DNA from: Lachnospiraceae bacterium | GTDB taxonomy: Bacteria > Bacillota > Clostridia > Lachnospirales > Lachnospiraceae | Assembly (NCBI GenBank): GCA_021772075.1 | Contig: JAETNQ010000025.1 | Location: 1-53,832 of the forward strand | Direction of reading: 5' to 3' | DNA length: 53,832 nt | In this document: positions 26,631 through 33,286 of the stretch, piece after piece | Layout of the letters: each line of letters begins with the position of its first letter | Position numbering within the stretch: position 1 is the stretch's first letter | Notes under the pieces: generated by a model | Seen by the model: only the letters and a program-made list of their open reading frames with translations | The model's database searches: none | What the model was told of the DNA's origin: nothing | Made by a program: the position numbers and the translations under genes

Positions 26631-28424
26631 ATGGTTTCTGTAATAAGCATTGTTAATAGCAAATATTCTGACCCAGAACTTAATATTAAATGCGCTAGAC
26701 AAGATGGCGAAATGGTGTTGGAAACATTTAAGCATTTGCTAAAAAATGAATATGATTTATGCACCAGTGGATGTTTTGAAAATATTAAATCTCGCCAATT
26801 GAAAGATATATTAGAGGTGCTTTTTCAATCGCAACGAAAGGGGAATACGGTGATAGTCTATTTTAGCTGTCATGGTAAAATGGATGGTAGTGAACTATGT
26901 TTGTTGATGTCTGATGCTGGTAAAGAGGAGAAAGAAGGATATTTTGCTGTGTCAGATTTGCAACGATTGTGTCAAAAATTTGAAAATAAATTTTTGCTTA
27001 TATTTGATTGTTGTTATTCAGGTGGTGCACTCTCTTTAGCAAATAAGAAGGATATAGATATAGAGTCAAATATTACTGTTATTTCTTCTTCAAGCCATTG
27101 GGCAAGAGCCAAATATGATGAAAAAGGAAGCAAATTTTCTATTAATTTTTGTGAGGCGTTGAGAAGACTGGATAGATTGGGAGGAGAAATAACGGTATCC
27201 AATGTTGTAAAACAAATAAAACAGATAGATCAAAAGGAGGTAAACTGTTTTGTCAATATTTCTGAAGGCAAGGAAGACTTCGTGATATTGCCTGCGGGAG
27301 AACAAATTACGATATATGATGATAAATTTGTTAAAACATTTATTGAACGACTTGATAACTGTGTTGCAGTGAGAGAAATGATGTGGTATTCGATAAATGA
27401 TCTTCCAAATAAAGTGAAAGTGAAAATATTTGAAAAATATTTTGAGAAAGGTTGCTCGGAGGCAAGCTGGCTGGTTCGCAGGGCTATGGGAAATACATTG
27501 TCTAGCTTAGATAATGGTAGTAAATCTGAAGGTATTGTTCATAAATTTTTAGATTCTTTTAATTGGATGGAGAAATGTGTAGGGATAGTTGCCATTTCAA
27601 AATCTATTTCTGAAAAAAGAGCACAATATTTAAAGAATATATTGTGTGATGATAATTCGAATATAGATTTGATTTGGTTGTCTGACTTATATTTGTCAGA
27701 TAGCGATTATCATGACATACAAGTGACACTAAATACGAAATTGTCAAAATCAGTTTGGGGGCTAATAGAAATTTGGGATAGATATTCGGGGAAATACGAA
27801 AATTTGTTTGATATTATTAGTAAACACATAGAAGATAAAGAACTGATAGATGGGCTGTCTAGGGAAATTCAGTTAAGAGAAAAAACAAGAAGAGGTTCCT
27901 TGGCTAGTTTTTTATATAAAGGTGAAAAACGTGGAAGAACTATTGAACTGAAAAAGAAATGGTTATTGTCACTTTTGTATGGGAATTGGAGGGGAAGAAT
28001 TGAATGTAATTTAAAAGGATACTTTTCTAATAACAACGATAGCAAAATCATCGATGAATTAGAAGATGCTAAAAATATTCCCAGTGTAGAAAGAAGAGTA
28101 AGTCTTTTTGAATACTTTGAAAATGAGCCGAAGCATTTTGAAAAATATAAAGAGCACATTAAATGGGGATTGCAGGATGAGCATCCATGGGTTCGTCGAG
28201 TTGCTATTTTGTGTTTCAAAAATTATCCCAAGGAAGTTGATAAATCTTTTGAAGACAAGATTGAGACGGATATTTATCCAGAAACTTTTGCGATGATAAT
28301 AAATGCAGCATCAATTACATTGGAAAATTATGAAGAGTACATACGGGGATATGGTTGGGCAGAAAGTGAAAATGAAGCAATACTTAAGGCCGTATTTAGA
28401 GAAAATAAAAGGAAGTATATGTAA
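26631..28424 (+). CDS. Caspase-like protease with HEAT-like C-terminal repeats
   Basis: A 597-residue clan-CD protease. The N-terminal about 220 residues are a C14 caspase fold with catalytic His81 (VYFSCHG) and Cys128 (FDCCYSGG, the DxCxSG motif). Both dyad residues are present, so it should be active. The C-terminal about 360 residues are helical, with HEAT-like signatures (SWLVRRAMGNTL, HPWVRRVAILCF), probably a sensor or partner-binding scaffold. There is no signal peptide, so it acts in the cytoplasm. Prokaryotic caspase-like effectors commonly kill or arrest infected cells. As the last cargo gene it is the likely effector. Confidence 0.9.
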   Translation: MVSVISIVNSKYSDPELNIKCARQDGEMVLETFKHLLKNEYDLCTSGCFENIKSRQLKDILEVLFQSQRKGNTVIVYFSCHGKMDGSELCLLMSDAGKEEKEGYFAVSDLQRLCQKFENKFLLIFDCCYSGGALSLANKKDIDIESNITVISSSSHWARAKYDEKGSKFSINFCEALRRLDRLGGEITVSNVVKQIKQIDQKEVNCFVNISEGKEDFVILPAGEQITIYDDKFVKTFIERLDNCVAVREMMWYSINDLPNKVKVKIFEKYFEKGCSEASWLVRRAMGNTLSSLDNGSKSEGIVHKFLDSFNWMEKCVGIVAISKSISEKRAQYLKNILCDDNSNIDLIWLSDLYLSDSDYHDIQVTLNTKLSKSVWGLIEIWDRYSGKYENLFDIISKHIEDKELIDGLSREIQLREKTRRGSLASFLYKGEKRGRTIELKKKWLLSLLYGNWRGRIECNLKGYFSNNNDSKIIDELEDAKNIPSVERRVSLFEYFENEPKHFEKYKEHIKWGLQDEHPWVRRVAILCFKNYPKEVDKSFEDKIETDIYPETFAMIINAASITLENYEEYIRGYGWAESENEAILKAVFRENKRKYM

Positions 28425-28672
28425 ATGAATTCAAGAGGATGAACTTATGAAGTAAAGTTGTGAAGGTATTGCAGAACTGGATTTTTACAAATATTTTTAA
28501 GTTTTTGTAGGTAAGATGGAAGTGAAAGTCTAGAGAAAAAAATTTAATAATATCTTGTACATAGGCAAGAAATTAAAGGATGCAAAAGCCGCGATAAGCA
28601 GATGCATCTTTTTTTGTGTTCAAAAAGGAGGGGAGGTGAGGCCATTGATTGTAGTGTATTGAGATCATTGTC
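28425..28672. other. Non-coding cargo-side end of the transposon
   Basis: No gene is supported. An inverted repeat (GATGCA 28579-28584, TGCATC 28603-28608) followed by seven T residues (28609-28615) looks like a terminator for the cargo operon. Just after it, AAAAAGGAGGGGAGG (about 28621-28635) is a strong ribosome-site sequence with only an eight-codon frame behind it, possibly the remnant of a lost gene. Confidence 0.5.
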
Positions 28673-28726
28673 AAACTTTTTTATAGAAATAATGAAGAAA
28701 ATGTCAAACTTTATTATGAAAGGACA
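28671..28726 (-). repeat. TnsB-binding repeats, cargo-side end (two copies)
   Basis: Two TGTCAAACTTT-WTTAT repeats (from 28673 and 28702) are inverted relative to the repeats at the tnsA side. The last one runs into the terminal GGACA at 28722-28726. Confidence 0.85.
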
Positions 28727-28731
28727 GGCTG
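28727..28731. repeat. Target-site duplication GGCTG, second copy
   Basis: The five bases after the transposon terminus are identical to 16922-16926. ICE sequence resumes here. Confidence 0.9.
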
Positions 28732-28795
28732 TCCGGGTGACAAATATAACTGATAAAGTTATAAAATAGGGTGATAAGTTACAATTATGTTTTAT

Positions 28796-28841
28796 AAAAG
28801 CCGCAGGAGTTTCAGGAAAAAGGAATATCCATGCGGCTTTT
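28796..28841 (+). terminator. Intrinsic terminator in the ICE, originally after the NlpC/P60 gene
   Basis: A perfect 10-bp stem (AAAAGCCGCA 28796-28805, TGCGGCTTTT 28832-28841) with a 26-base loop and trailing T-rich sequence. In the uninterrupted ICE it lies about 80 bp after the NlpC/P60 stop. Confidence 0.75.
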
Positions 28842-28865
28842 ATTATTTCAGGGAAGGAGGAGCGT

Positions 28866-29396
28866 ATGGCGCAGCTGCAGTATCAATTTAAGAAAAATGA
28901 TGAATATTTTACGCCGCCTTATGCGGTCTATCCGGTTATGGAGCGCTTAAGGACAGGGGCAAAGGTATGGTGTCCCTTTGATAAAGAGGAGAGTGCGTTT
29001 GTCAGGATACTTTCCGGTAATGGGTTCCATGTGACCTATGGGCATATCCAGACCGGGCAGGATTTTTTTAACACGGAAGTGCCGGACTGCGACTATATTG
29101 TCAGCAACCCGCCCTATAGTCTGAAAAGCGAAGTCTTGAAACGGCTGTATGAGATCGGGAGGCCATTTGCAATGCTGGTTAATTTTCAGGGAATCTTTGA
29201 CAGCAAAGAGCGCTTCCGTATGTTTAAGGAAAACAGGGTGGAAATGCTCTGGTTAAGCCCAAGGGTCTACTACCTGACAGAGGACGGAAGACTGCCTGCA
29301 AGGGCACCCTTCCAGAGCGGCTATCTGTGCAGCGGGATATGTGAGCACCAGCTTGAGTTTGCATACATTGATGTTGACTATCAGCAGGGCGGCTGA
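28866..29396 (+). CDS. EcoRI-type adenine methylase-like protein
   Basis: A 176-residue protein with the catalytic NPPY motif in DYIVSNPPYSLKSEVLKRLYEIGRPFAML. The N-terminal VWCPFDKEESAFVRIL and GFHVTYGHIQTGQDFF are characteristic of the EcoRI-methylase-like family, where PFD replaces a classical SAM motif. It probably methylates adenine in DNA. It is shorter than full EcoRI methylase, and no endonuclease is nearby, so an ICE-protection role is likely. GGAAGGAGGAG precedes ATG 28866. Confidence 0.8.
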   Translation: MAQLQYQFKKNDEYFTPPYAVYPVMERLRTGAKVWCPFDKEESAFVRILSGNGFHVTYGHIQTGQDFFNTEVPDCDYIVSNPPYSLKSEVLKRLYEIGRPFAMLVNFQGIFDSKERFRMFKENRVEMLWLSPRVYYLTEDGRLPARAPFQSGYLCSGICEHQLEFAYIDVDYQQGG

Positions 29397-29472
29397 ATCC
29401 AGATTGTTTCCGGTTAGATTGTGCCTGCCAGGAGGGCGGCAGGGAAAATATCAGGCAATAATTTTTTAAGAA

Positions 29473-29820
29473 ATGAGGCAGGAGATGAACACAAAATTAA
29501 GCAGGATTTTAGACGAGATCAAAAGGACGGAGGAAAAGATTGCTGCATGGAAAGCGCATCTGGAAGAACTGAATATCAGGAAAAAACAGCTGGAAGATGC
29601 GGAGATCATAAAGAGCATCCGCTCCATGAAGCTGGAAAGCCGGGAGATGCTCCTTTTTCTGGAAAATATCCAGAACGGGACGGTGGCTGTCCCTGTCCGT
29701 CAGGGAGAGCCCGAGGCCATGCAGCAGAAGGAAAATATGCGAAATGAAGCAGAAAAGATTGGGGAGCCGGAAAAAGCACCGGCAGAAAGAGAGGACAGGG
29801 AATATGAAGAAAAAGATTAG
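29473..29820 (+). CDS. DUF4315-family coiled-coil protein
   Basis: A 115-residue protein whose N-terminal half is a predicted coiled coil (LSRILDEIKRTEEKIAAWK and LEELNIRKKQLEDAEII) and whose tail is acidic. This matches DUF4315 proteins that precede DUF4366 in Tn1549-type ICEs. ATG 29485 is an alternative start. It overlaps the next gene by 17 bp. Function is unknown; by context it belongs to the conjugation machinery. Confidence 0.78.
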   Translation: MRQEMNTKLSRILDEIKRTEEKIAAWKAHLEELNIRKKQLEDAEIIKSIRSMKLESREMLLFLENIQNGTVAVPVRQGEPEAMQQKENMRNEAEKIGEPEKAPAEREDREYEEKD

Positions 29821-30448
29821 GAATCTGGCAGCAATGCTTGCAATGGTGGCGGCAATCCTTTCGTCAGGCACGATGACGGCATACGCCTATGTGGACGAAA
29901 CAGAACAGACAGCGCCGGAGCCTGTCATCACGGAGGAAACACCGGAAGAGACGGAAGCCACGCCCTTTTCGGTGGCAGGGAACGGGCAGCTTTTAGACGA
30001 CATCACTGATGATGATACGAAGCAGTTCCTTACCGTCCAGACAAAGAACGGAAATACCTTTTTCATGGTCATTGACCGTTCCAGAAATTCGGAGAATGTG
30101 TATATGCTCTCACTGGTCGATGAACGCGACCTGGCGGAGTTTCTGGAGGAAGAGGAGCCGGAACCGGCAGAGGAAAAGCCTGCGGTGATCGTGGAAGAGC
30201 CGAAACCGGAGCCTGTACAGGAAGAAATCCAGCCGGAGCCGGAAAAAGGCGGAATGGGCATGGGAGCGGTGTTTACTATTATCCTTTTAGGCGCAGGCTG
30301 TGTGGGCGGATATTACTATTTCAGGATATGGAAGCCGAAGCGTGAGGAAGAAGAAGCGGAGAGTGAAGACCTTGAATTTTATGACGAGGGCGCTTACGTC
30401 AATGAGAACCAGGAAAACGGACAGGGGGAGGAAGAAAGCGGAGAATAA
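29804..30448 (+). CDS. DUF4366-family membrane protein of the conjugation module
   Basis: A 214-residue exported protein: signal peptide (1-29, MKKKIRNLAAMLAMVAAIL, cleavage near AYA), a Thr/Glu-rich region, a folded domain (TKQFLTVQTKNGNTFFMVIDRS, EN-VYMLSLVDERDLAEFL), a Pro/Glu-rich spacer, a membrane helix (about 150-172) and an acidic cytoplasmic tail. This order is that of DUF4366 proteins (CD1107-like) in Firmicute ICEs. ATG 29804 fits the signal peptide better than the open frame upstream. It is probably a cell-surface part of the mating apparatus. Confidence 0.85.
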   Translation: MKKKIRNLAAMLAMVAAILSSGTMTAYAYVDETEQTAPEPVITEETPEETEATPFSVAGNGQLLDDITDDDTKQFLTVQTKNGNTFFMVIDRSRNSENVYMLSLVDERDLAEFLEEEEPEPAEEKPAVIVEEPKPEPVQEEIQPEPEKGGMGMGAVFTIILLGAGCVGGYYYFRIWKPKREEEEAESEDLEFYDEGAYVNENQENGQGEEESGE

Positions 30449-30496
30449 GTCTGCCGGAAAAAGATACATATCCTGATACTGGCCTCTGGCGGGGCA

Positions 30497-30525
30497 TTGT
30501 CCTTTCAGAGGAATTACGGTATAAT
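30497..30525 (+). promoter_or_regulatory. Candidate sigma-A promoter before the DUF4317 remnant
   Basis: TTGTCC (30497-30502), a 17-base spacer and TATAAT (30520-30525), about 85 bp before the broken gene. Confidence 0.55.
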
Positions 30526-30561
30526 TTTTCCATAGTAAGAAATGGAATAAAGATGCCTGCT

Positions 30562-30580
30562 GCATATCCGCCGGATATGC
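30562..30580. repeat. Perfect inverted repeat GCATATCC-gcc-GGATATGC
   Basis: An 8-bp palindromic arm pair with a 3-base centre lies between the promoter at 30497 and the DUF4317 remnant. The same arms with centre GAA occur at 50484-50502. It may be an operator or an RNA hairpin. Confidence 0.6.
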
Positions 30581-30610
30581 GGCAGTACTTTACAGAGAGC
30601 ATGAACATAT

Positions 30611-31245
30611 ATGGGAGAGATCAACCGTGAGGATATGCTGGAACTGACAAGACGCATGACTTTGAAGAGGAACTGCTTTGACAGGATTGCCGGGGCATAT
30701 CTGGACGAAGAGGGGTTTGTGGACGGAACCTTTAACAAGCATTTCCAGAAGCTGTCGCAAAAAGACCAGCAGGCAAACCTTGATATAGCAAAGGCAGTTC
30801 CTTTTTCCGATACGAATGTACAGCTTAGGGAGCATGTTTCGGGGAAGCGGACAGGAAGCCGGGGAGCATATGGCAGCTGCTTATGGCGCTGAAAGAGTGC
30901 GGGTTGAAAAATGACGCGATGCTGGATGTATTCTATGAGGAGTTTGGGCAGAGATACCGGACGGATGGCAGTTATGCCATTTATTTTTTCCATGGCAGTT
31001 ATGACGTACCGCTGAAAGCCAGCGATAAGGAAAGCCTTTGGGAATCGGAAGAGGTTTATCAGTTCCTGATCTGTGCGGTCTGTCCGGTAAATGGTGATTA
31101 TGAACCAGGGGAGCCGGAGTGCGGTTTCCTGTTCCCGGCATTTAAGGACAGGAGCAGCGATATGGAGAGGATCAATGTTTTTGCAGCAGATGGAAAATTT
31201 GGGAAAGCCGGTGGAGTGGAAGGAACCCTGTATTTCCAGAAATAG
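30611..31245 (+). pseudogene. Broken DUF4317-family gene
   Basis: The first frame (from 30611) encodes EINREDMLELTRRMTLKRN and AGAYLDEEGFVDGTFN, a DUF4317 N-terminus. It loses homology after LREHV near 30838 and stops at 30892. The next frame supplies the continuation (PGSIWQLLMALKECGLKNDAML), so one base, probably a T in the TTT run at 30837-30839, is missing. The rejoined product would be about 211 residues. That is roughly half of the usual family length, so the 3' part is also lost. Confidence 0.75.
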
Positions 31246-31335
31246 ATATCCTGCTGATAAATAGGAAGCTTGAAATGAATGCTTGCGGGGGAATGGAACA
31301 AGGATAAAAATCGTAAGTTGAGGAGGCAAAGAAAC

Positions 31336-31866
31336 ATGAGAAAAATAAGCTTATTTATTGCGATGAGCCTTGACGGATATATAGCTGATAGTAAGGGCGG
31401 TGTCGATTGGCTGGAGGGGCAGGGCAGTGATAATGAGAATATTGATACTTATGCAGAGTTTGTAAAGGATATTGATACGGTTTTAATGGGGTGGAATACT
31501 TACTATCAAGTCATTACTGAACTGTCCCCTGAGGAGTGGATATATAAAGATTTCACAACTTATGTTATTACGCATAATGACCATGATTCCTCTGAAAAAA
31601 TCCGGTTTGTAAACAGGAATCCTGCTGACCTGGTAAAAGAGCTGAAAAAAGAGGATGGAAAAAATATCTGGATATGTGGTGGTGCTAATATCGTTCAGCA
31701 GTTAGTAAACGAAGATTTAATTGACTGCTATTACATTACTGTAATTCCAACACTTTTAGGCTCAGGTATCCGGCTTTTTGAAAATACAAAACATGAGATT
31801 AAGTTAAGATTGGTTGCTACACAGTCATATAATGGCATGACGGATTTAATCTATATGCGAAGATGA
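31336..31866 (+). CDS. DHFR/RibD-type reductase
   Basis: A 176-residue protein of the dihydrofolate-reductase-like RibD C-terminal family. The N-terminal ISLFIAMSLDGYIAD is the family start, WICGGANIVQQLV is the NADPH-binding Gly-Gly loop, and LIDCYYITVIPTLLGSGIRLF follows. Proteins of this group (YyaP/YwjB-like) are NADPH reductases of unknown substrate. GAGGAGG precedes ATG 31336. It opens a small accessory island inside the ICE. Confidence 0.88.
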   Translation: MRKISLFIAMSLDGYIADSKGGVDWLEGQGSDNENIDTYAEFVKDIDTVLMGWNTYYQVITELSPEEWIYKDFTTYVITHNDHDSSEKIRFVNRNPADLVKELKKEDGKNIWICGGANIVQQLVNEDLIDCYYITVIPTLLGSGIRLFENTKHEIKLRLVATQSYNGMTDLIYMRR

Positions 31867-31893
31867 CTTCTGGCTTTTGGGGGTAAATGAGAA

Positions 31894-32331
31894 ATGGACT
31901 ATGATACATTTAAACTGATACATAGTGAATTGATTATGTCTGTTCAATATATAGAGCAGGACTTGAAACTGGTATATTCTATTCTCAAAAGTGGAAAGTT
32001 TGATGATAATTATTCCAATGTTGAAAATGCTCCTTTAGGAAGACTGCTCAAAAGTCTTCATGAAGTGGATCAGGAATTGGGTTATTCAAAAATCAAAGAG
32101 AAAGACTATGAGCTATTGGACAGGATTCGGGAAATACGCAATTACTGGTGCCATCAGTGCTATATTGATTTTCACTATATTGAAGAGCCCCAGGCGCATG
32201 AAAAGGCTTTTCAGGAGGTGGCTGCCAGGCTGCATGAAGACGAACTGTGCGTTTATGATTTGCAGCAGAAGGTAGAAAAGCTTCGCAAAAGTGTAGAAAA
32301 GAAAAACAGGCATAAAAAGAGTATTCATTAA
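31894..32331 (+). CDS. HEPN-like small protein
   Basis: A 145-residue all-helical protein. It contains Arg82-Asn83-x3-His87 (EIRNYWCHQCY), which fits the RN-x3-H motif of HEPN ribonucleases near the start of the last long helix. The C-terminus is a charged coiled coil (DLQQKVEKLRKSVEKKNR). HEPN proteins are often toxins or defence nucleases. The partner is unclear; the next gene, 45 bp downstream, is a candidate. It could also be a non-catalytic helical protein with a chance motif. Confidence 0.55.
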   Translation: MDYDTFKLIHSELIMSVQYIEQDLKLVYSILKSGKFDDNYSNVENAPLGRLLKSLHEVDQELGYSKIKEKDYELLDRIREIRNYWCHQCYIDFHYIEEPQAHEKAFQEVAARLHEDELCVYDLQQKVEKLRKSVEKKNRHKKSIH

Positions 32332-32376
32332 ATTTCAGCTTGCAGGAATCGGTTTAATACTGCATGGGGGTAATCA

Positions 32377-32793
32377 ATGGAGGAACTGTTTGTATATGCA
32401 TTATTGTATAGTGAAGGTTTCGATGCATGGCTTTCGTATGCGGATAAGCTAGATAAGCTCTTTATAGAAGATATGGAAAATGAGACTTATCTTTCCCTGG
32501 AAGGAATGACGCCCAAGGGAGCTGTTTTACATACGCTGTCTATTATGGACAGAAGTGAGTTTGATACGGAATATTTTGGGAAGATACTGATGCGGTCACT
32601 TTTGCAGATATATGAAAGTACTGATCTTGCACTTTTTGCAGGTAAAATGTATTCCCTGTGGAATAAGCTGCCAAGGGATATAGGACGGAGGGAACCGTTT
32701 TTAACATTATGTTATGCAGATGACTGTCTTTCCTATCATGATGAGGAACAGTGCAGGAAGTTATATGAAAAAGCAATGTGTTATTATGAATGA
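32377..32793 (+). CDS. Unknown helical protein next to the HEPN-like gene
   Basis: I do not recognise this 138-residue acidic, helical protein. It has no signal or membrane segment. Tyr- and Leu-rich helices (YALLYSEGFDAWLSYADKL, ILMRSLLQIYESTDLALF, and a C-terminal Cys/Tyr stretch) suggest a TPR-like or helical-bundle fold. It has the same leader pattern (GGGGGTAA a few bases before ATG) as the gene before it, so the two may be a pair. Confidence 0.55.
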   Translation: MEELFVYALLYSEGFDAWLSYADKLDKLFIEDMENETYLSLEGMTPKGAVLHTLSIMDRSEFDTEYFGKILMRSLLQIYESTDLALFAGKMYSLWNKLPRDIGRREPFLTLCYADDCLSYHDEEQCRKLYEKAMCYYE

Positions 32794-32820
32794 GCAATGG
32801 ATTTATGGAGGAATACAGAA

Positions 32821-33152
32821 TGGCGGTTACAGTGAACATTTATTATAGCGGCGTGAATGGAAATGCAAGAAAATTTGCAGAGGAAATGGTTTCAAGCGGC
32901 GTGGTTGATGATATCCGTGCGGAGGCTGGAAACATCAGGTATGAATATTTTTTCCCAATGGAGGATACGGAAACCGTGCTTTTGATTGACAGCTGGGAAG
33001 ACCAGCATTCCATAGACATCCACCATGTTTCCCCAATGATGGCAAAGATTATTGAACTTAGGGAAAAATATGACCTGCATATGAAAGTAGAGAGGTATGT
33101 GTCTGATGAAAATGGAGTCCCGGCGGCGGATAAAGCGTTTATAAAGGAGTAA
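32821..33152 (+). CDS. Small ABM-domain monooxygenase-like protein
   Basis: A 110-residue protein of the antibiotic-biosynthesis-monooxygenase fold. It has the pattern N-terminal strand VTVNIYYSG, helix ARKFAEEM, then YEYFFPMEDTETVLLIDSWEDQ-SIDIHH, typical of dimeric ABM proteins such as YgiN-like quinol monooxygenases. GGAGGAA precedes ATG 32821. It likely handles a quinone or small aromatic; the substrate is not known. Confidence 0.8.
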
Positions 33153-33224
33153 TTGCTTAAGTTATCTGTAAAGAATGATACGTATATCGGTGGAATTAAA
33201 AACAGTAAAATATTTTATTGATCA

Positions 33225-33253
33225 GGGCAATCATAAACGGTTGCTCTTTTTTT
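33225..33253 (+). terminator. Intrinsic terminator after the accessory island
   Basis: GGGCAATC (33225-33232) pairs with GGTTGCTC (33239-33246) with wobble pairs, followed by seven T residues. It separates the accessory genes from topB. Confidence 0.7.
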
Positions 33254-33286
33254 GCGCGCATAAGCGCTGAAAGGAGGGAGAACAAA

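Larger units (their letters stand above)
16927..28726 (+). mobile_element. Complete Tn7-like transposon (11.8 kb) inserted in the ICE
   Basis: The ends begin TGTC and are inverted. The first 18 bases at 16927 and the reverse complement of 28709-28726 both run TGTC to AAG over the same length. The element is flanked by GGCTG on both sides. It carries tnsA, tnsB, tnsC and tniQ/tnsD next to one end and a six-gene cargo operon next to the other. Five TnsB-type repeats lie at the tnsA-side end and two at the cargo-side end. Base composition changes at the cargo, which is much more AT-rich than the ICE. Removing the element and one GGCTG restores a continuous ICE sequence. No tnsE, cas gene or CRISPR array is present. 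Confidence 0.95.

Noticed and set aside
16927-28726. CRISPR-guided (CAST) type transposon
   Set aside because: No cas12k, cascade genes, repeats with spacers or guide-like array; the TniQ protein is long, of the TnsD type.
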